NCBI RefSeq assembly: GCF_001083785.1 | Contig: NZ_LAVL01000024.1 | Coordinates: forward strand, 1 to 64,000 | Length of the DNA: 64,000 nucleotides | Direction of reading: 5' to 3' | Source: Nonomuraea sp. SBT364 | Lineage (GTDB): Bacteria; Actinomycetota; Actinomycetes; Streptosporangiales; Streptosporangiaceae | Shown here: in pieces, positions 53,713 through 63,894 of the stretch | How the letters are laid out: the number at the start of each line of letters is the position of its first letter | Numbering within the stretch: the first letter of the stretch is position 1 | Position numbers and translations under genes: made by a program | The notes under the pieces: generated by a model | The model's database searches: none | What the model was told of the DNA's origin: nothing | What the model saw: only the letters and a program-made list of their open reading frames with translations

Positions 53713-54723
53713 ATGCGCAACGAGCACCAAACCATGCCAGACCCGCTCGAAACGCTGGGCCTCGATCCCACCCAAACGGCCCTCTACACCGCGGTGCTGC
53801 GCCTGCACCGCGCCACCCGCACCGAGCTCGCCGAGGCCACCGACGGACCCGTCGACCAGGTCAGCAGCCAGCTCGCCGACCTGGTCAGGCTCGGCGTGGT
53901 GGACGAGCAGTCCGGCGAGTACCTGGCCAGGCACCCGGCGGCGGCGCTCGGCCGGCTGGTGGCCGAGCGGCTGGACCGGCTCGCCGAGGAGAGCCGCAGG
54001 ATCGACTCGGCGCTCGGCTCCATCCGCGGCCTGATCCGCGACTACGACGCCGGTCGCGACCACCGCAGCGGCCCGTTCCCCGTCGAGTCCGCCAGCGGGG
54101 CGGACGTGCTCTACGAGAGCGTCATGGGCATGGCCGTCCAGTCCCCGCCGATGACGCTGCTGACCGCCATCCCGGACGAGCGGACGATGACCGACTTCGC
54201 CAGCAAGTTCGCCGAGCCGTGGACCGACGCCCAGCGCCGGGGGCTGCTCGTGGTGCGCGCGGTGCTGCCCGTCGCCACCCTCCCGCTTCCCGGGGTACGC
54301 GACCAGCTCACCCGGCTGGTCGAGACCGGCGGCCAGGTGCGCACGCTGGACCGGGTGCCGAGCTGGTTCATGACCGCCGGCTCCGACATGGCGGGGCTGC
54401 CCGCGACCTGGGGCGGCAACCTGCCCGACCACGCCTACAACTTCTACCTGATGCGGACCCCCATCGTGACGGGCCTGCTCCGCTCGCTGTTCGAGGAGTG
54501 GTGGGGCCGGGCCGTACCGCTGCCCTGGCAGCACGGCGTCAGCGGCATGGCCCAGGTCCTGCGGCTGGCCGCGCAGGGCCTGTGCGACGACTCCATCGCC
54601 CGTCAGCTCGGCCTGTCGGTGCGCACCGTACGGGCGCGGTTCGCCGACGCGATGACCGAGCTCGGCGCCCAGTCGCGCTTCCACGCGGGCGTGGAGGCCG
54701 CACGGCGCGGCTGGCTCAGCTAA
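53713..54723 (+). CDS. LuxR-type HTH regulator with N-terminal TrmB-like domain
   Basis: A 336-residue regulator. The N-terminus (LDPTQTALYTAVLRLHRATRTELAEA) looks like a TrmB-type winged helix; the last 65 residues are a LuxR HTH (VLRLAAQGLCDDSIARQLGLSVRTVRARFADAM). The middle may be a phospholipase-D-like sensor domain (SGADVLYESVMGM). ATG at 53713 (another at 53734). It is divergent from guaB2, and TGCA-containing palindromes lie in between. Target genes unknown. Confidence 0.8.
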   Translation: MRNEHQTMPDPLETLGLDPTQTALYTAVLRLHRATRTELAEATDGPVDQVSSQLADLVRLGVVDEQSGEYLARHPAAALGRLVAERLDRLAEESRRIDSALGSIRGLIRDYDAGRDHRSGPFPVESASGADVLYESVMGMAVQSPPMTLLTAIPDERTMTDFASKFAEPWTDAQRRGLLVVRAVLPVATLPLPGVRDQLTRLVETGGQVRTLDRVPSWFMTAGSDMAGLPATWGGNLPDHAYNFYLMRTPIVTGLLRSLFEEWWGRAVPLPWQHGVSGMAQVLRLAAQGLCDDSIARQLGLSVRTVRARFADAMTELGAQSRFHAGVEAARRGWLS

Positions 54724-54762
54724 TGCCCACCGCTCGCGCCGCATCGGTCATATGGTGGGAAG

Positions 54763-55140
54763 GTGCTGGAAGACGTCCCCCGCGACCCGTTCGCGGACGA
54801 CCCCAACGACCCTTCCGCTGCGATGGGCGAGCTCGGTGACGCCGAGCCGCTGACCGCCGCCGAGCGCGACGAGGCCATCACCGACCTGGCCGACGTCGAG
54901 GTCTTCCGCTCCCTGCTGGAGCAGCAGGGGGTGCTGGGCCTGGTGCTCGACTGCCCGGAGTGCGGCGAGCAGCACTTCTTCGACTGGGACCTGCTGCGCG
55001 GCAACCTGCGCCAGATGATCGAGCTGGGCCAGCCCCAGATGCACGAGCCGGCCTTCCAGCCGGATCCGGCCGACTACGTCACCTGGGAGTATGCGCGAGG
55101 CTACGTCGACGGCGTCATCGACACCGAGGAACGGCGCTGA
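54763..55140 (+). CDS. DUF5319 protein
   Basis: A 125-residue acidic protein of a family I know as DUF5319, represented in Mycobacterium tuberculosis by Rv3412, which also sits between guaB2 and sigD. The one conserved motif is CPECGEQHFFDWDLL, a CxxC that could bind zinc. GTG at 54763. Function unknown. Its last 40 nt are antisense to the small anti-sigma-like ORF on the other strand. Confidence 0.85.
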   Translation: MLEDVPRDPFADDPNDPSAAMGELGDAEPLTAAERDEAITDLADVEVFRSLLEQQGVLGLVLDCPECGEQHFFDWDLLRGNLRQMIELGQPQMHEPAFQPDPADYVTWEYARGYVDGVIDTEERR

Positions 55141-55256
55141 TCGAGCACGTCGCCGACCAGGGCCGCGAGCACCCGGGCGGCCGGATCGCCGCTGTCGGGC
55201 AGCTCTCCGGCCGCGAGCGCGTCGAGCAGCGCGTCGCTCTCTTCCTCAGGGGTCAA
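55101..55256 (-). CDS. Short RsdA-like anti-sigma-D ORF (51 aa)
   Basis: A 51-codon frame starting TTG at 55256, overlapping the sigD stop as TTGA, so translation is coupled. LLDALAAGE, a DP-AAR segment and [10 protein letters not shown] resemble the sigma-binding N-terminal segment of RsdA, the anti-SigD factor of M. tuberculosis (Rv3413c; LLLDALAERE and DPRDDALAALLGQW). RsdA is normally much longer, with a membrane helix; here the frame ends after 51 codons, at a TAG inside the 3' end of the DUF5319 gene. It could be a soluble mini-anti-sigma factor or a truncated gene. Confidence 0.6.
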   Translation of the reverse strand: MTPEEESDALLDALAAGELPDSGDPAARVLAALVGDVLDQRRSSVSMTPST

Positions 55257-55918
55257 GCCGACTCCAGCTCGGCCATCTGCCTCAACCTGGCCAGCGCCCG
55301 GTGCTGGGCGACGCGTACGGCACCTGGTGACATGCCGAGTACATTACCGGTCTCCTCGGCCGACAGCCCCGACACCACCCGCAACAGCAGCAACTCGCGC
55401 TGATTCGGCGGCAGCCGGGCGAGCAGCCTGCGGGCGTGCTCGACCTCGATGTAGCGGACGACGGTCTCCTCCGGCCCCGGCCCGTCGTCGGGCCCGTCGG
55501 GGAGATCCTGCGTCGGCACGGCCGAGCGCACGGAACTCCGCAGCGCGTCGGCCACCTTGTGCGAGGCGATCCCGAAGACGAACGACGCGAACGGCCGTCC
55601 CATGTCGCGGTATCGCGGCAGCGCGGACAGGACCGCGATGCACACCTCCTGGGCCACGTCATCGGCAATGTGATATTGCCCAGAAACCCTGCCCAGCCTG
55701 GCGCGGCAATAGCGCACCACCATCGGACGCAACTCGCCGAGCAAGGATTCGATCGCACTGCGATCTCCCTGCACGGCGAGGCTCGTCAGTTCTCTTAGGT
55801 CGGAGTCATCCGTCCGTGCCGGAAGTCTCGACGCGAGCCTTACCCCAATTTTGGCGTCGGCGACGCTTCCCTCGCTCACGTTAGGCATGATGCCCGGCCT
55901 GATCCGGCCTGTCGTCAT
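55253..55918 (-). CDS. sigD: ECF-type RNA polymerase sigma factor, SigD-like
   Basis: A 221-residue ECF sigma factor. Region 2: VRYCRARLG..., [40 protein letters not shown]; region 4: [46 protein letters not shown]. Close to M. tuberculosis SigD by motif and by neighbourhood (guaB2, DUF5319, groEL). ATG at 55918; ATG at 55888 or the following GTG are alternatives with similarly weak ribosome sites. The anti-sigma-like ORF follows directly. A sigma-70-like promoter is visible about 35 bp upstream. Confidence 0.9.
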   Translation of the reverse strand: MTTGRIRPGIMPNVSEGSVADAKIGVRLASRLPARTDDSDLRELTSLAVQGDRSAIESLLGELRPMVVRYCRARLGRVSGQYHIADDVAQEVCIAVLSALPRYRDMGRPFASFVFGIASHKVADALRSSVRSAVPTQDLPDGPDDGPGPEETVVRYIEVEHARRLLARLPPNQRELLLLRVVSGLSAEETGNVLGMSPGAVRVAQHRALARLRQMAELESA

Positions 55919-55951
55919 GGCGAACGGCTACGGATTGGTCACATTGACGCG

Positions 55952-55979
55952 ACGATAACCGTTAGTAATCGAGTGACAA
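55952..55979 (-). promoter_or_regulatory. Candidate sigD promoter
   Basis: On the minus strand TTGTCA (55974-55979), 16-nt spacer, TATCGT (55952-55957). It lies in a low-GC gap of 255 bp between sigD and the groEL terminator, which otherwise shows no gene. Confidence 0.45.
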
Positions 55980-56128
55980 CACTAAGGCTTAATACCTGGC
56001 AGATTATTTCACCCATAAGCCAAATGGCACGACATTCGTCAGACTGCGGACGCTTAACCCCCACTTCGGGTTTACTGCGATAAACGATATTTCGCAGAAA
56101 AATGTGACATAGCGCTACAAACACAAAA

Positions 56129-56157
56129 CGGCCCGCACCGGAAGCCGGTGCGGGCCG
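56129..56157 (-). terminator. groESL terminator
   Basis: A perfect 13-bp stem (CGGCCCGCACCGG at 56129-56141 with its complement at 56145-56157) and a 3-nt loop, followed on the minus strand by TTTTGTGTTT. A classical intrinsic terminator 17 nt past the groEL stop. Confidence 0.9.
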
Positions 56158-56173
56158 TCGTGCGGCGGAAACC

Positions 56174-57811
<1,638 letters not shown>

Positions 57812-57866
57812 CTAGCGTCGAAGGCCCCGGCCGCCTTTGGAGCGCCCGGGGCCCGACACGACCGGC

Positions 57867-58178
57867 TTACTTCTCGATGATCGCGAGAACGTCGCGGGCG
57901 GAGAGCACGAGGTACTCCTCGCCGCCGTACTTGACCTCGGTGCCGCCGTACTTGCTGTAGAGGACGATGTCGCCCTCGGAGACGTCGAGCGGAATCCGCT
58001 TGTCGCCGTCCTCGTCCCAGTTGCCGGGACCCACCGCGAGGACCTTGCCCTCCTGCGGCTTCTCCTTGGCGGTGTCAGGGATGACCAGGCCGGAAGCGGT
58101 GGTCTGCTCTGCCTCAAGCGGCTGAACCACGATTCGGTCGCCGAGCGGCTTAACGGGAACCTTGGTGGCGGTCGTCAC
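57867..58178 (-). CDS. groES: Co-chaperonin GroES
   Basis: A 103-residue GroES with [20 protein letters not shown] and the mobile-loop [15 protein letters not shown], and the C-terminal [22 protein letters not shown] at 58178. A 73-bp gap separates it from groEL; one promoter with CIRCE drives both. Confidence 0.96.
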   Translation of the reverse strand: MTTATKVPVKPLGDRIVVQPLEAEQTTASGLVIPDTAKEKPQEGKVLAVGPGNWDEDGDKRIPLDVSEGDIVLYSKYGGTEVKYGGEEYLVLSARDVLAIIEK

Positions 58179-58267
58179 GATCGGACCTCCCCTTCAGATT
58201 TGAATGATCAGAAGAGGCGACCAGCGGGGCCTGCCGTCGCGGGTGCCAGACCTGCCTCGTCGCACAG

Positions 58268-58294
58268 TTGGCACTCTCAAGGGGAGAGTGCCAA
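58268..58294 (-). promoter_or_regulatory. CIRCE element (HrcA operator)
   Basis: TTGGCACTC (58268-58276), a 9-nt spacer and GAGTGCCAA (58286-58294): the CIRCE inverted repeat with G/C substitution at the third position of the TTAGCACTC consensus. HrcA binding here represses groESL except under heat. Confidence 0.93.
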
Positions 58295-58299
58295 CAGGA

Positions 58300-58328
58300 A
58301 ACATATGCAAGAGGGGCTTGACAGTCAA
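58300..58328 (-). promoter_or_regulatory. groESL promoter
   Basis: Read on the minus strand: TTGACT (58323-58328), 17-nt spacer, TATGTT (58300-58305), immediately upstream of the CIRCE so that the start site falls inside it. A textbook housekeeping-sigma promoter. Confidence 0.8.
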
Positions 58329-58517
58329 CACGAACGCGTCCGCTCTGGGCGATCAGGGGGACGAGCCTTCCGCCAGGTCGGCCAGGATCCCGGTCCGGGC
58401 GGGGTTCCGGCCCGGGGCCGCCCTGGCGCGCGACGCGCCGACACGCCGGCGATCGCGAGGGCCCGGCGCGACACCGGTCTCCGGCCTCCCGTACGACGTG
58501 CACTACCGTCGTACGTC

Positions 58518-59690
58518 GTGGACCTGGACGCCTTCGCCGAGCTGCTGACCCCGCGCGGCCTGCGGGCGCTGGCCGAGGCGGAGGAGCTCACCGGGACCGA
58601 CCCGGTCGCGGCCGCCACCCGGCTGCGCCGCACCTACGACGCCGCGCTCACCTCGGCGGCGCTCACCCAGGCGGGGCTGCGCGAGCGGGCCCGCGCCAAG
58701 TTCGGCGCCGACGCGGCCCGCATGTTCTTCACCCCGCACGGCCTGGAGCAGTCCACCCGCGCCGAGGTCGCCGAGCACCGGGCCCGCCGCCTGACGGAGA
58801 CCGGCGCCGGGCCTCGGGTCGCCGACGTCTGCTGCGGCATCGGGGGCGACTTCCTGGCGCTGGCCCGCGACGGCCGCACGGTCGACGCCGTCGACGCCGA
58901 CCCGCTGACCGCCGCCGTCGCCCGCGCCAACGCCGAGGCGTTCGGCCTGGGCGACCGCGTCACGGTGCGGGTGGCCGACGCCGCGACGGTGCGGCCCGAG
59001 GACCACGACGTGCTGTTCGCCGACCCGGCGCGGCGCGGCTCCAGGGGCCGCACGTTCGACCCCATGGCCTACTCGCCGCCCTGGCCGGTGGTGCTCGACC
59101 TGCTCTCCCGGGCGCGCCGCGCCTGCCTCAAGGTCGCCCCCGGCATCCCGTACGAGTTCATCCCCGAGCAGGCGCAGGCCGAGTGGGTCTCGTACAAGGG
59201 CGAGGTGAAGGAGGCCGCGCTCTGGACGGGCGCCGGCGAGCCGGGCAGGCGGGCCACGCTCCTGCCGGGCGGGCACACGCTGACGGCCACCGGCGTCCAG
59301 GCCACCACCGGGCCGGTGGGGCGGTACGTGTACGAGCCGGACGGGGCCGCCGTGCGGGCGCACCTGGTGGGCGAGGTGGCCGAACTGGTCGGCGGCTGGC
59401 TGGCCGACCCGATGATCGCCTACATCTCGGGGGACGAGCCGGTCGACACGCCGTGGGCCGCGAGGTACGAGGTGGACGAGACGCTGCCGTTCTCACTCAA
59501 ACGGCTCAGAGCGGCGCTGCGGGCTCGCCGAATCGGAAATGTCACCATTAAAAAGCGCGGATCGGCTGTGGATATCGAACGGCTGCGCGGCGACCTCCGG
59601 CTTTCCGGTGAAGAATCCGCCGTCGTCATTCTGACGAGGATTATGGATAAACCATCGGTCCTGATCTGCCACCCGCCGCGACCTGCGTGA
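58518..59690 (+). CDS. THUMP-like class I SAM-dependent methyltransferase
   Basis: A 390-residue protein. Motif I is VADVCCGIGGDFLALARDG, then VDAVDADPLTAAVARAN; LFADPARRGSRGRTFDPMAYSPP is the catalytic-loop analogue. The C-terminal 90 residues (VDETLPFSLKRLRAALRARRIGNVTIKKRGS) form the THUMP-like RNA-binding-type domain. These conserved actinobacterial proteins probably methylate RNA but the target is unknown. GTG at 58518 is chosen where the family begins; frames further up cross the groESL control region. Confidence 0.8.
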   Translation: MDLDAFAELLTPRGLRALAEAEELTGTDPVAAATRLRRTYDAALTSAALTQAGLRERARAKFGADAARMFFTPHGLEQSTRAEVAEHRARRLTETGAGPRVADVCCGIGGDFLALARDGRTVDAVDADPLTAAVARANAEAFGLGDRVTVRVADAATVRPEDHDVLFADPARRGSRGRTFDPMAYSPPWPVVLDLLSRARRACLKVAPGIPYEFIPEQAQAEWVSYKGEVKEAALWTGAGEPGRRATLLPGGHTLTATGVQATTGPVGRYVYEPDGAAVRAHLVGEVAELVGGWLADPMIAYISGDEPVDTPWAARYEVDETLPFSLKRLRAALRARRIGNVTIKKRGSAVDIERLRGDLRLSGEESAVVILTRIMDKPSVLICHPPRPA

Positions 59691-59884
59691 ATGACAAATC
59701 GGGACGATTCCATCATAAGCGCGATCTTCTCCTTCGCCGATGACGGACCTTGATCGAAAGGCTAAGGTTGGCGGGCGGGAGTTCTCCCCCCTATTGCGGT
59801 GAGCCGCGTTCTCCTTCTTACATCTGCACATCGGACCCATACCACCGCCACGCGGCAGACCGTCGACAGCGAAGGAGCCTTTCG

Positions 59885-61663
59885 GTGGACCACTCCAACC
59901 ACACCACCACCCTTCTGCAGGCAGGCGGCCAGACCGCCATCTCCGACAGGATGCGGGAGCTGCTGGCGCGTGCCGCCCAGGATCATGTTTACGAGCAGCG
60001 CACGCAGGGAGCCGTCCTGGATGAGATCCGGCAGCGGCTGGAGGGCATGGAGTGGCTCCTGCGCGAGGTGCGCGAACGCGAGCTCGGCGGGCTGAGCGGC
60101 ACTCTTGAGACCGTCTCTGGGCGACTCGACGACATCGCGGCCAAGCCGCCCATGTGGGCCGAAGGGCTGGCCCAGCACGTCGAGGCCGTGCGCGACCACG
60201 TCGACGCCGTCGGCGAGCAGGTGGGCGGCGTCGACACCCGGGTGGAGTCGGTCAGCCAGCGGGTGCACCCCGTCGCGGAGCTGCCGAAGCTGCGCGCCGA
60301 CCTCGGCGCCGTGTCCGCGAACGTCGAGGAGGCGCTCAGCCGGCTGCAGTCGGTGCTGGAGGTCACCGACGGGGTGACCCAGCGGATGGGCGAGTTCACC
60401 ACCAAGCTGGCGCAGGTCAGCGCGGGCATGGAGGTCGCCGCCGGGCGCTTCAGCCGCATCGACAAGTCGCTGGCCGAGCTTCACTCGCGCACCGACCGGG
60501 TCGAGGGCGTGATGCTGGACCTGTCCGACAGCCTCGACGAGCGCCTGGCCCTCACCACGCAGCAGTCGTCCGCCTCGGCCGAGCAGGTCAACGCCAAGGT
60601 CGACGCCCTGGAGGAGCGCCTGCTGGGCCGCGTCGACGACGCCGAGCAGCGTCTCGGCGGCCGCTTCGACGGCGTCGACAGCCGCGTCGACCGGGTCGAC
60701 GGCCGGCTCGTCGCGATCGACTCGCGCCTGGAGAGCGTCGACGTCCGTTTCGAGAGCGCCGACGAGACGCTGGCCGGCGTCGACGGCCGCCTGCAGAGCC
60801 TCGACGGCCGGGCCGCCGCCGTCGACTCGCGCCTCGACGGCTTCGGCACCCGCCTGGCCGCCGTGGACGGCCGCCTCACCTCGATGAACGCCGCGCTCAC
60901 CGGCCACGACGCCCGCTTCGACGCCCTCGCGGAGACCCTCGACGGCCACGACGAGCACTTCACCACCCTGGGCGACCGCCTCGGCCGCCACGACGGGCAC
61001 TTCGCCACCCTGACCGAGCGCCTCAGCGGGCAGGACGAGCGCTTCGACGCGCTCGCCCAGCGGCTGGGCGGCCACGACGGCTACTTCGACGCCCTGGCCG
61101 AACGGCTCGGCGGGCACGAGGAGCACTTCGACTCGCTGGCCGAACGGCTCGGCGGGCACGAGGAGCGGTTCGACGCCCTGGCCGAGCGGCTCGGCGGGCA
61201 CGACGGGCGCTTCGACCGGCTCGACGGCCGGCTCGGCGGCCAGGAGCAGCGCTTCGACGCGCTCGACGAGCGGCTGGCCGAGGCGGAGGAGCACCTGGTC
61301 ACCCGGGTCGACGGCCTCGACGCCCACCTCAGCGGCCTCACCACCCGCTCCGAGCAGGCCAGCGAGGCCCTGGAGTCCGTCGGCGAGCACATCGGCAAGC
61401 TCCCGGCCGCGCTGGCCATCGACGAGCGCATCGGCGAGCTGCTCGACTCCCACCGCGACGAGCACGTCAAGCGGCTGGCCGAGGCGGCGGCGTCGCTCAC
61501 GGAGATCGTCCGCTCCCGCCCCGACCGCGACGCGCTCGCCGAGACGGTCTCGGGCATCGTCGAGCCCGCCACGGCCGACCTCAACAAGCGCCTGGGCGCC
61601 CTTGAGGAGACCATGCTGGCCCTGGCCGAAGCCCTGCTGCGCCCGACCCGTACGAAGGACTGA
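59885..61663 (+). CDS. Long heptad-repeat coiled-coil protein
   Basis: A 592-residue protein without signal peptide or membrane segment. From about residue 262 to 465 it consists of near-perfect 7-residue repeats (VDSRVDR, VDGRLVA, IDSRLES ... ), condensing at 61000-61260 to 14-residue copies such as RLGGHEERFDALAE. It should form a long rod, probably a dimer or trimer. The N-terminal 250 residues are also helical and coil-like (LTQRMGEFTTKLAQV). GTG at 59885 is chosen because AAGGAG lies 7 nt upstream. No family recognised; a cytoplasmic filament or scaffold (FilP-like in concept) is one possibility. Confidence 0.75.
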   Translation: MDHSNHTTTLLQAGGQTAISDRMRELLARAAQDHVYEQRTQGAVLDEIRQRLEGMEWLLREVRERELGGLSGTLETVSGRLDDIAAKPPMWAEGLAQHVEAVRDHVDAVGEQVGGVDTRVESVSQRVHPVAELPKLRADLGAVSANVEEALSRLQSVLEVTDGVTQRMGEFTTKLAQVSAGMEVAAGRFSRIDKSLAELHSRTDRVEGVMLDLSDSLDERLALTTQQSSASAEQVNAKVDALEERLLGRVDDAEQRLGGRFDGVDSRVDRVDGRLVAIDSRLESVDVRFESADETLAGVDGRLQSLDGRAAAVDSRLDGFGTRLAAVDGRLTSMNAALTGHDARFDALAETLDGHDEHFTTLGDRLGRHDGHFATLTERLSGQDERFDALAQRLGGHDGYFDALAERLGGHEEHFDSLAERLGGHEERFDALAERLGGHDGRFDRLDGRLGGQEQRFDALDERLAEAEEHLVTRVDGLDAHLSGLTTRSEQASEALESVGEHIGKLPAALAIDERIGELLDSHRDEHVKRLAEAAASLTEIVRSRPDRDALAETVSGIVEPATADLNKRLGALEETMLALAEALLRPTRTKD

Positions 61664-61672
61664 CGGGGCCGC

Positions 61673-62545
61673 TCAGCGCCGCGGCGTGATGACGGTCGAC
61701 AGCCCGTCCAGCAGCCGTTCGAGGCCGAACGTGAACATCGCGTCCAGGTCGAGCGCCACCCTCGGGTCCGTCACCTGCGTGATGAGCGGCCCCTCGACGC
61801 TCACGCGCAGGGACATCCACTGTTTGCTGGTCATCCCGGTGTCGCGCTCGGCGTCGGTCTCGCTCTCGATGTTGACCGCGGTGCCGCGCACGTAGTTGAC
61901 CAGGGTGGCGTAGACGAGCAGCCGCGTGTCCGGGGAGAGGCCGAGGCCGTCGAGCGCGCGCAGCGACCACTGGGCGTAGGCGACCATGCCGGGCAGCACG
62001 ATCGGCCGGGTGACCGACACGACCCGGGGCAGCCAGGGATGGCGCTGGTAGGCCGCCCACTGCAGCCGGGCGGCCACCCGCAGATGGGATCGCCAGCCCG
62101 GCGGCGGCGCGGGATAGTCGATCTCGGCGAAGGCGGCGTCGGCCATCAGCCGGGCGAGCTCGGCCTTGGACTCGACGTGGCGGTAGAGCGACATCGTCGC
62201 CACGCCGAGCCGGGAGCCCACGGTCCGCATCGACAGCGCGGCCAGCCCTTCGTCGTCGGCGATCTCGATGGCGGCGCGCACGATCCGGTCACGTTCGAGC
62301 GTCTCGGCGGAGCGGCGGGGCGCGGCGGGGGCGGCGACCACGGAGCCCACCCTCGGCGCGGACTCGATGACGCCCGCCTGCCGCAGCGCGGTCAGCGCCT
62401 TGGTGGCGGTCGCCATCGCCACTCCCCACTCCCGGGTGATCGCCCTGGTCGTGGGGACCGGATCACCGGGCCGCAGCTCGCCTTCGGCGATGCGCCGCTC
62501 GATCTCGGCGACGATCCGCAGGTAGGGCGGACGGGGGTCGGTCAC
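61673..62545 (-). CDS. GntR-TetR fusion regulator
   Basis: A 290-residue regulator with two DNA-binding parts: a GntR winged HTH at residues 5-70 (YLRIVAEIERRIAEGELRPG, VAMATATKALTALRQAGVIES) and a TetR HTH at about 85-130 (DRIVRAAIEIADDEGLAALSMRTVGSRLGVATMSLYRHV, split), followed by a TetR C-terminal domain. The tandem arrangement is known in actinobacteria. It is 12 bp downstream of the carotenoid oxygenase gene on the same strand and probably in one operon with it. Confidence 0.85.
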   Translation of the reverse strand: MTDPRPPYLRIVAEIERRIAEGELRPGDPVPTTRAITREWGVAMATATKALTALRQAGVIESAPRVGSVVAAPAAPRRSAETLERDRIVRAAIEIADDEGLAALSMRTVGSRLGVATMSLYRHVESKAELARLMADAAFAEIDYPAPPPGWRSHLRVAARLQWAAYQRHPWLPRVVSVTRPIVLPGMVAYAQWSLRALDGLGLSPDTRLLVYATLVNYVRGTAVNIESETDAERDTGMTSKQWMSLRVSVEGPLITQVTDPRVALDLDAMFTFGLERLLDGLSTVITPRR

Positions 62546-62557
62546 CGGTCAACTCTG

Positions 62558-63820
62558 TCACACGCGGTCGGGCAGCCAGCTGCCGTGCAGCCCGAGCGGC
62601 ACCCGTACCGGAAGGTGGATCCTGGCGACGGGAGCGCCGGTGAAGTCCTGCGCCGAGAGGATCACCAGGTCGCTCGCGCCGCGTTCCGGGTCGGACACGT
62701 AGGCCAGCAGGTAGCCGTCGTCCTCGCCCGTCCCGGTGGCGGCGAAGACGGCCTCGCCCACGGACTCGTCGCGGCCGAACCCGTGCACCTCGGTGGTCCC
62801 GCGATCCAGGTCGTGCTTGACCAGGGCGTTGCTGAAGGCGTCGTCGGGGGGCGTGCCGTCGCCCGTGAACGGCATGCCGTACAGATCCGTGACGGCCGAG
62901 TAGCCGTAGCGGTGCCGGCGGGAGGTGCGGGCCTCGTTCAGGCGCGGGAAGTCCTGCGGCCGGTCGTCGAGACGCCGCTGGACCACCTTGTCCGCCTCGA
63001 TCGTCCACCGGTCCAGGACGGGACGGATGCCGCCGGGGTCGGCCGGGTCGAACGGCCCGTCGGCGGTGATCAGGTCGACCACGATCGAGCCGCCGTCCTC
63101 GTAGGCGTTGAGCGTGTGGCTGACGTGCACCGGGTCGATCTCCAGCCAGCGCACCTCACCCCCGGCGCGCGGCATGACGCCCACGCGGGTGGGATGCCCG
63201 GGCAGCCAGCGGCACTCGAACCCGTCGAACCCGAGCGGCGTGTCCCACAGCACGACGTGGTTCTCGGTGAGCGCGAAGTCGTGCATGAACGGGGTCCGCG
63301 TCAGCGGGATCGCCGTACTCCGCACGACGGTGGCGTCGGGCTCGGTCACGATGTACTGCACGAAGCTCTGCCCCACGTGGTACGACAGCGAGTGCAGCGC
63401 GCCGGTGAGCGGGTCGTGCTTGGAGTGGGCACCGGCCGTGAAGCCCTCCGGGGTGCCGCCCAGCGCGCAGACGCCCACCGTGTTGAGCTCCTCGTCCAGC
63501 TCGGCCGGCGGCAGCCCGCCCTCCGCCAGGGCGAAGGTGCGGGTGGCGTGCTCGATCACGTGCACCATCGGCGCGGCGCCCGGAGTCCTGACCCAGCGGT
63601 TGCGATACCACTCGGCCCTGCCGTCGCGCAGGCGCACGCCGTGCACCATGCCCTGGCCCATGCCCCAGATGTGCACGACGGGGTCCTCGATGTTCAGCGC
63701 GTTCGGCCCGTTGCGCAAGTAGCGGCCGTTGAGCTCGGTGGGTACGCGCCCGGTGACCGGCAGGTCGTAGGCGGTGACTTCCTCGGTGGCGGGGGCGAAC
63801 GGGCCCTCTGTGTACTTCAT
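62558..63820 (-). CDS. Carotenoid oxygenase (RPE65 family)
   Basis: A 420-residue carotenoid cleavage oxygenase. The four iron histidines are visible in AHSKHDP, FMHDFAL, HVSHTLNAYED and LHGSWL; YLRNGPNAL and the DGMVHGVRL-type segment near the start are family typical. It would cleave a carotenoid or stilbenoid double bond with O2. ATG at 63820. Slightly shorter than most bacterial members (about 450-480). The downstream fusion regulator may control it. Confidence 0.85.
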   Translation of the reverse strand: MKYTEGPFAPATEEVTAYDLPVTGRVPTELNGRYLRNGPNALNIEDPVVHIWGMGQGMVHGVRLRDGRAEWYRNRWVRTPGAAPMVHVIEHATRTFALAEGGLPPAELDEELNTVGVCALGGTPEGFTAGAHSKHDPLTGALHSLSYHVGQSFVQYIVTEPDATVVRSTAIPLTRTPFMHDFALTENHVVLWDTPLGFDGFECRWLPGHPTRVGVMPRAGGEVRWLEIDPVHVSHTLNAYEDGGSIVVDLITADGPFDPADPGGIRPVLDRWTIEADKVVQRRLDDRPQDFPRLNEARTSRRHRYGYSAVTDLYGMPFTGDGTPPDDAFSNALVKHDLDRGTTEVHGFGRDESVGEAVFAATGTGEDDGYLLAYVSDPERGASDLVILSAQDFTGAPVARIHLPVRVPLGLHGSWLPDRV

Positions 63821-63894
63821 GCTGACAACGTACGCAGAACCGCTGGAAAGGCCCCCTCACCAGGTGAAATTACCCCGAGTTGCACTAGTGCAGG

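Noticed and set aside
55960..56128. AT-rich gap between sigD and groEL as an origin or attachment site
   Set aside because: Only a plausible sigD promoter and the groESL terminator are present; no repeated boxes or tRNA remnant seen.
60700..61260. Regular short repeats that could suggest a CRISPR array
   Set aside because: The period of 21 or 42 nt matches codons of the heptad repeats and there are no unique spacers.
59762..61465. Long minus-strand open frame opposite the coiled-coil gene
   Set aside because: Repetitive only because the real gene is repetitive; no start signal; the plus frame has AAGGAG and sensible helical heptads.
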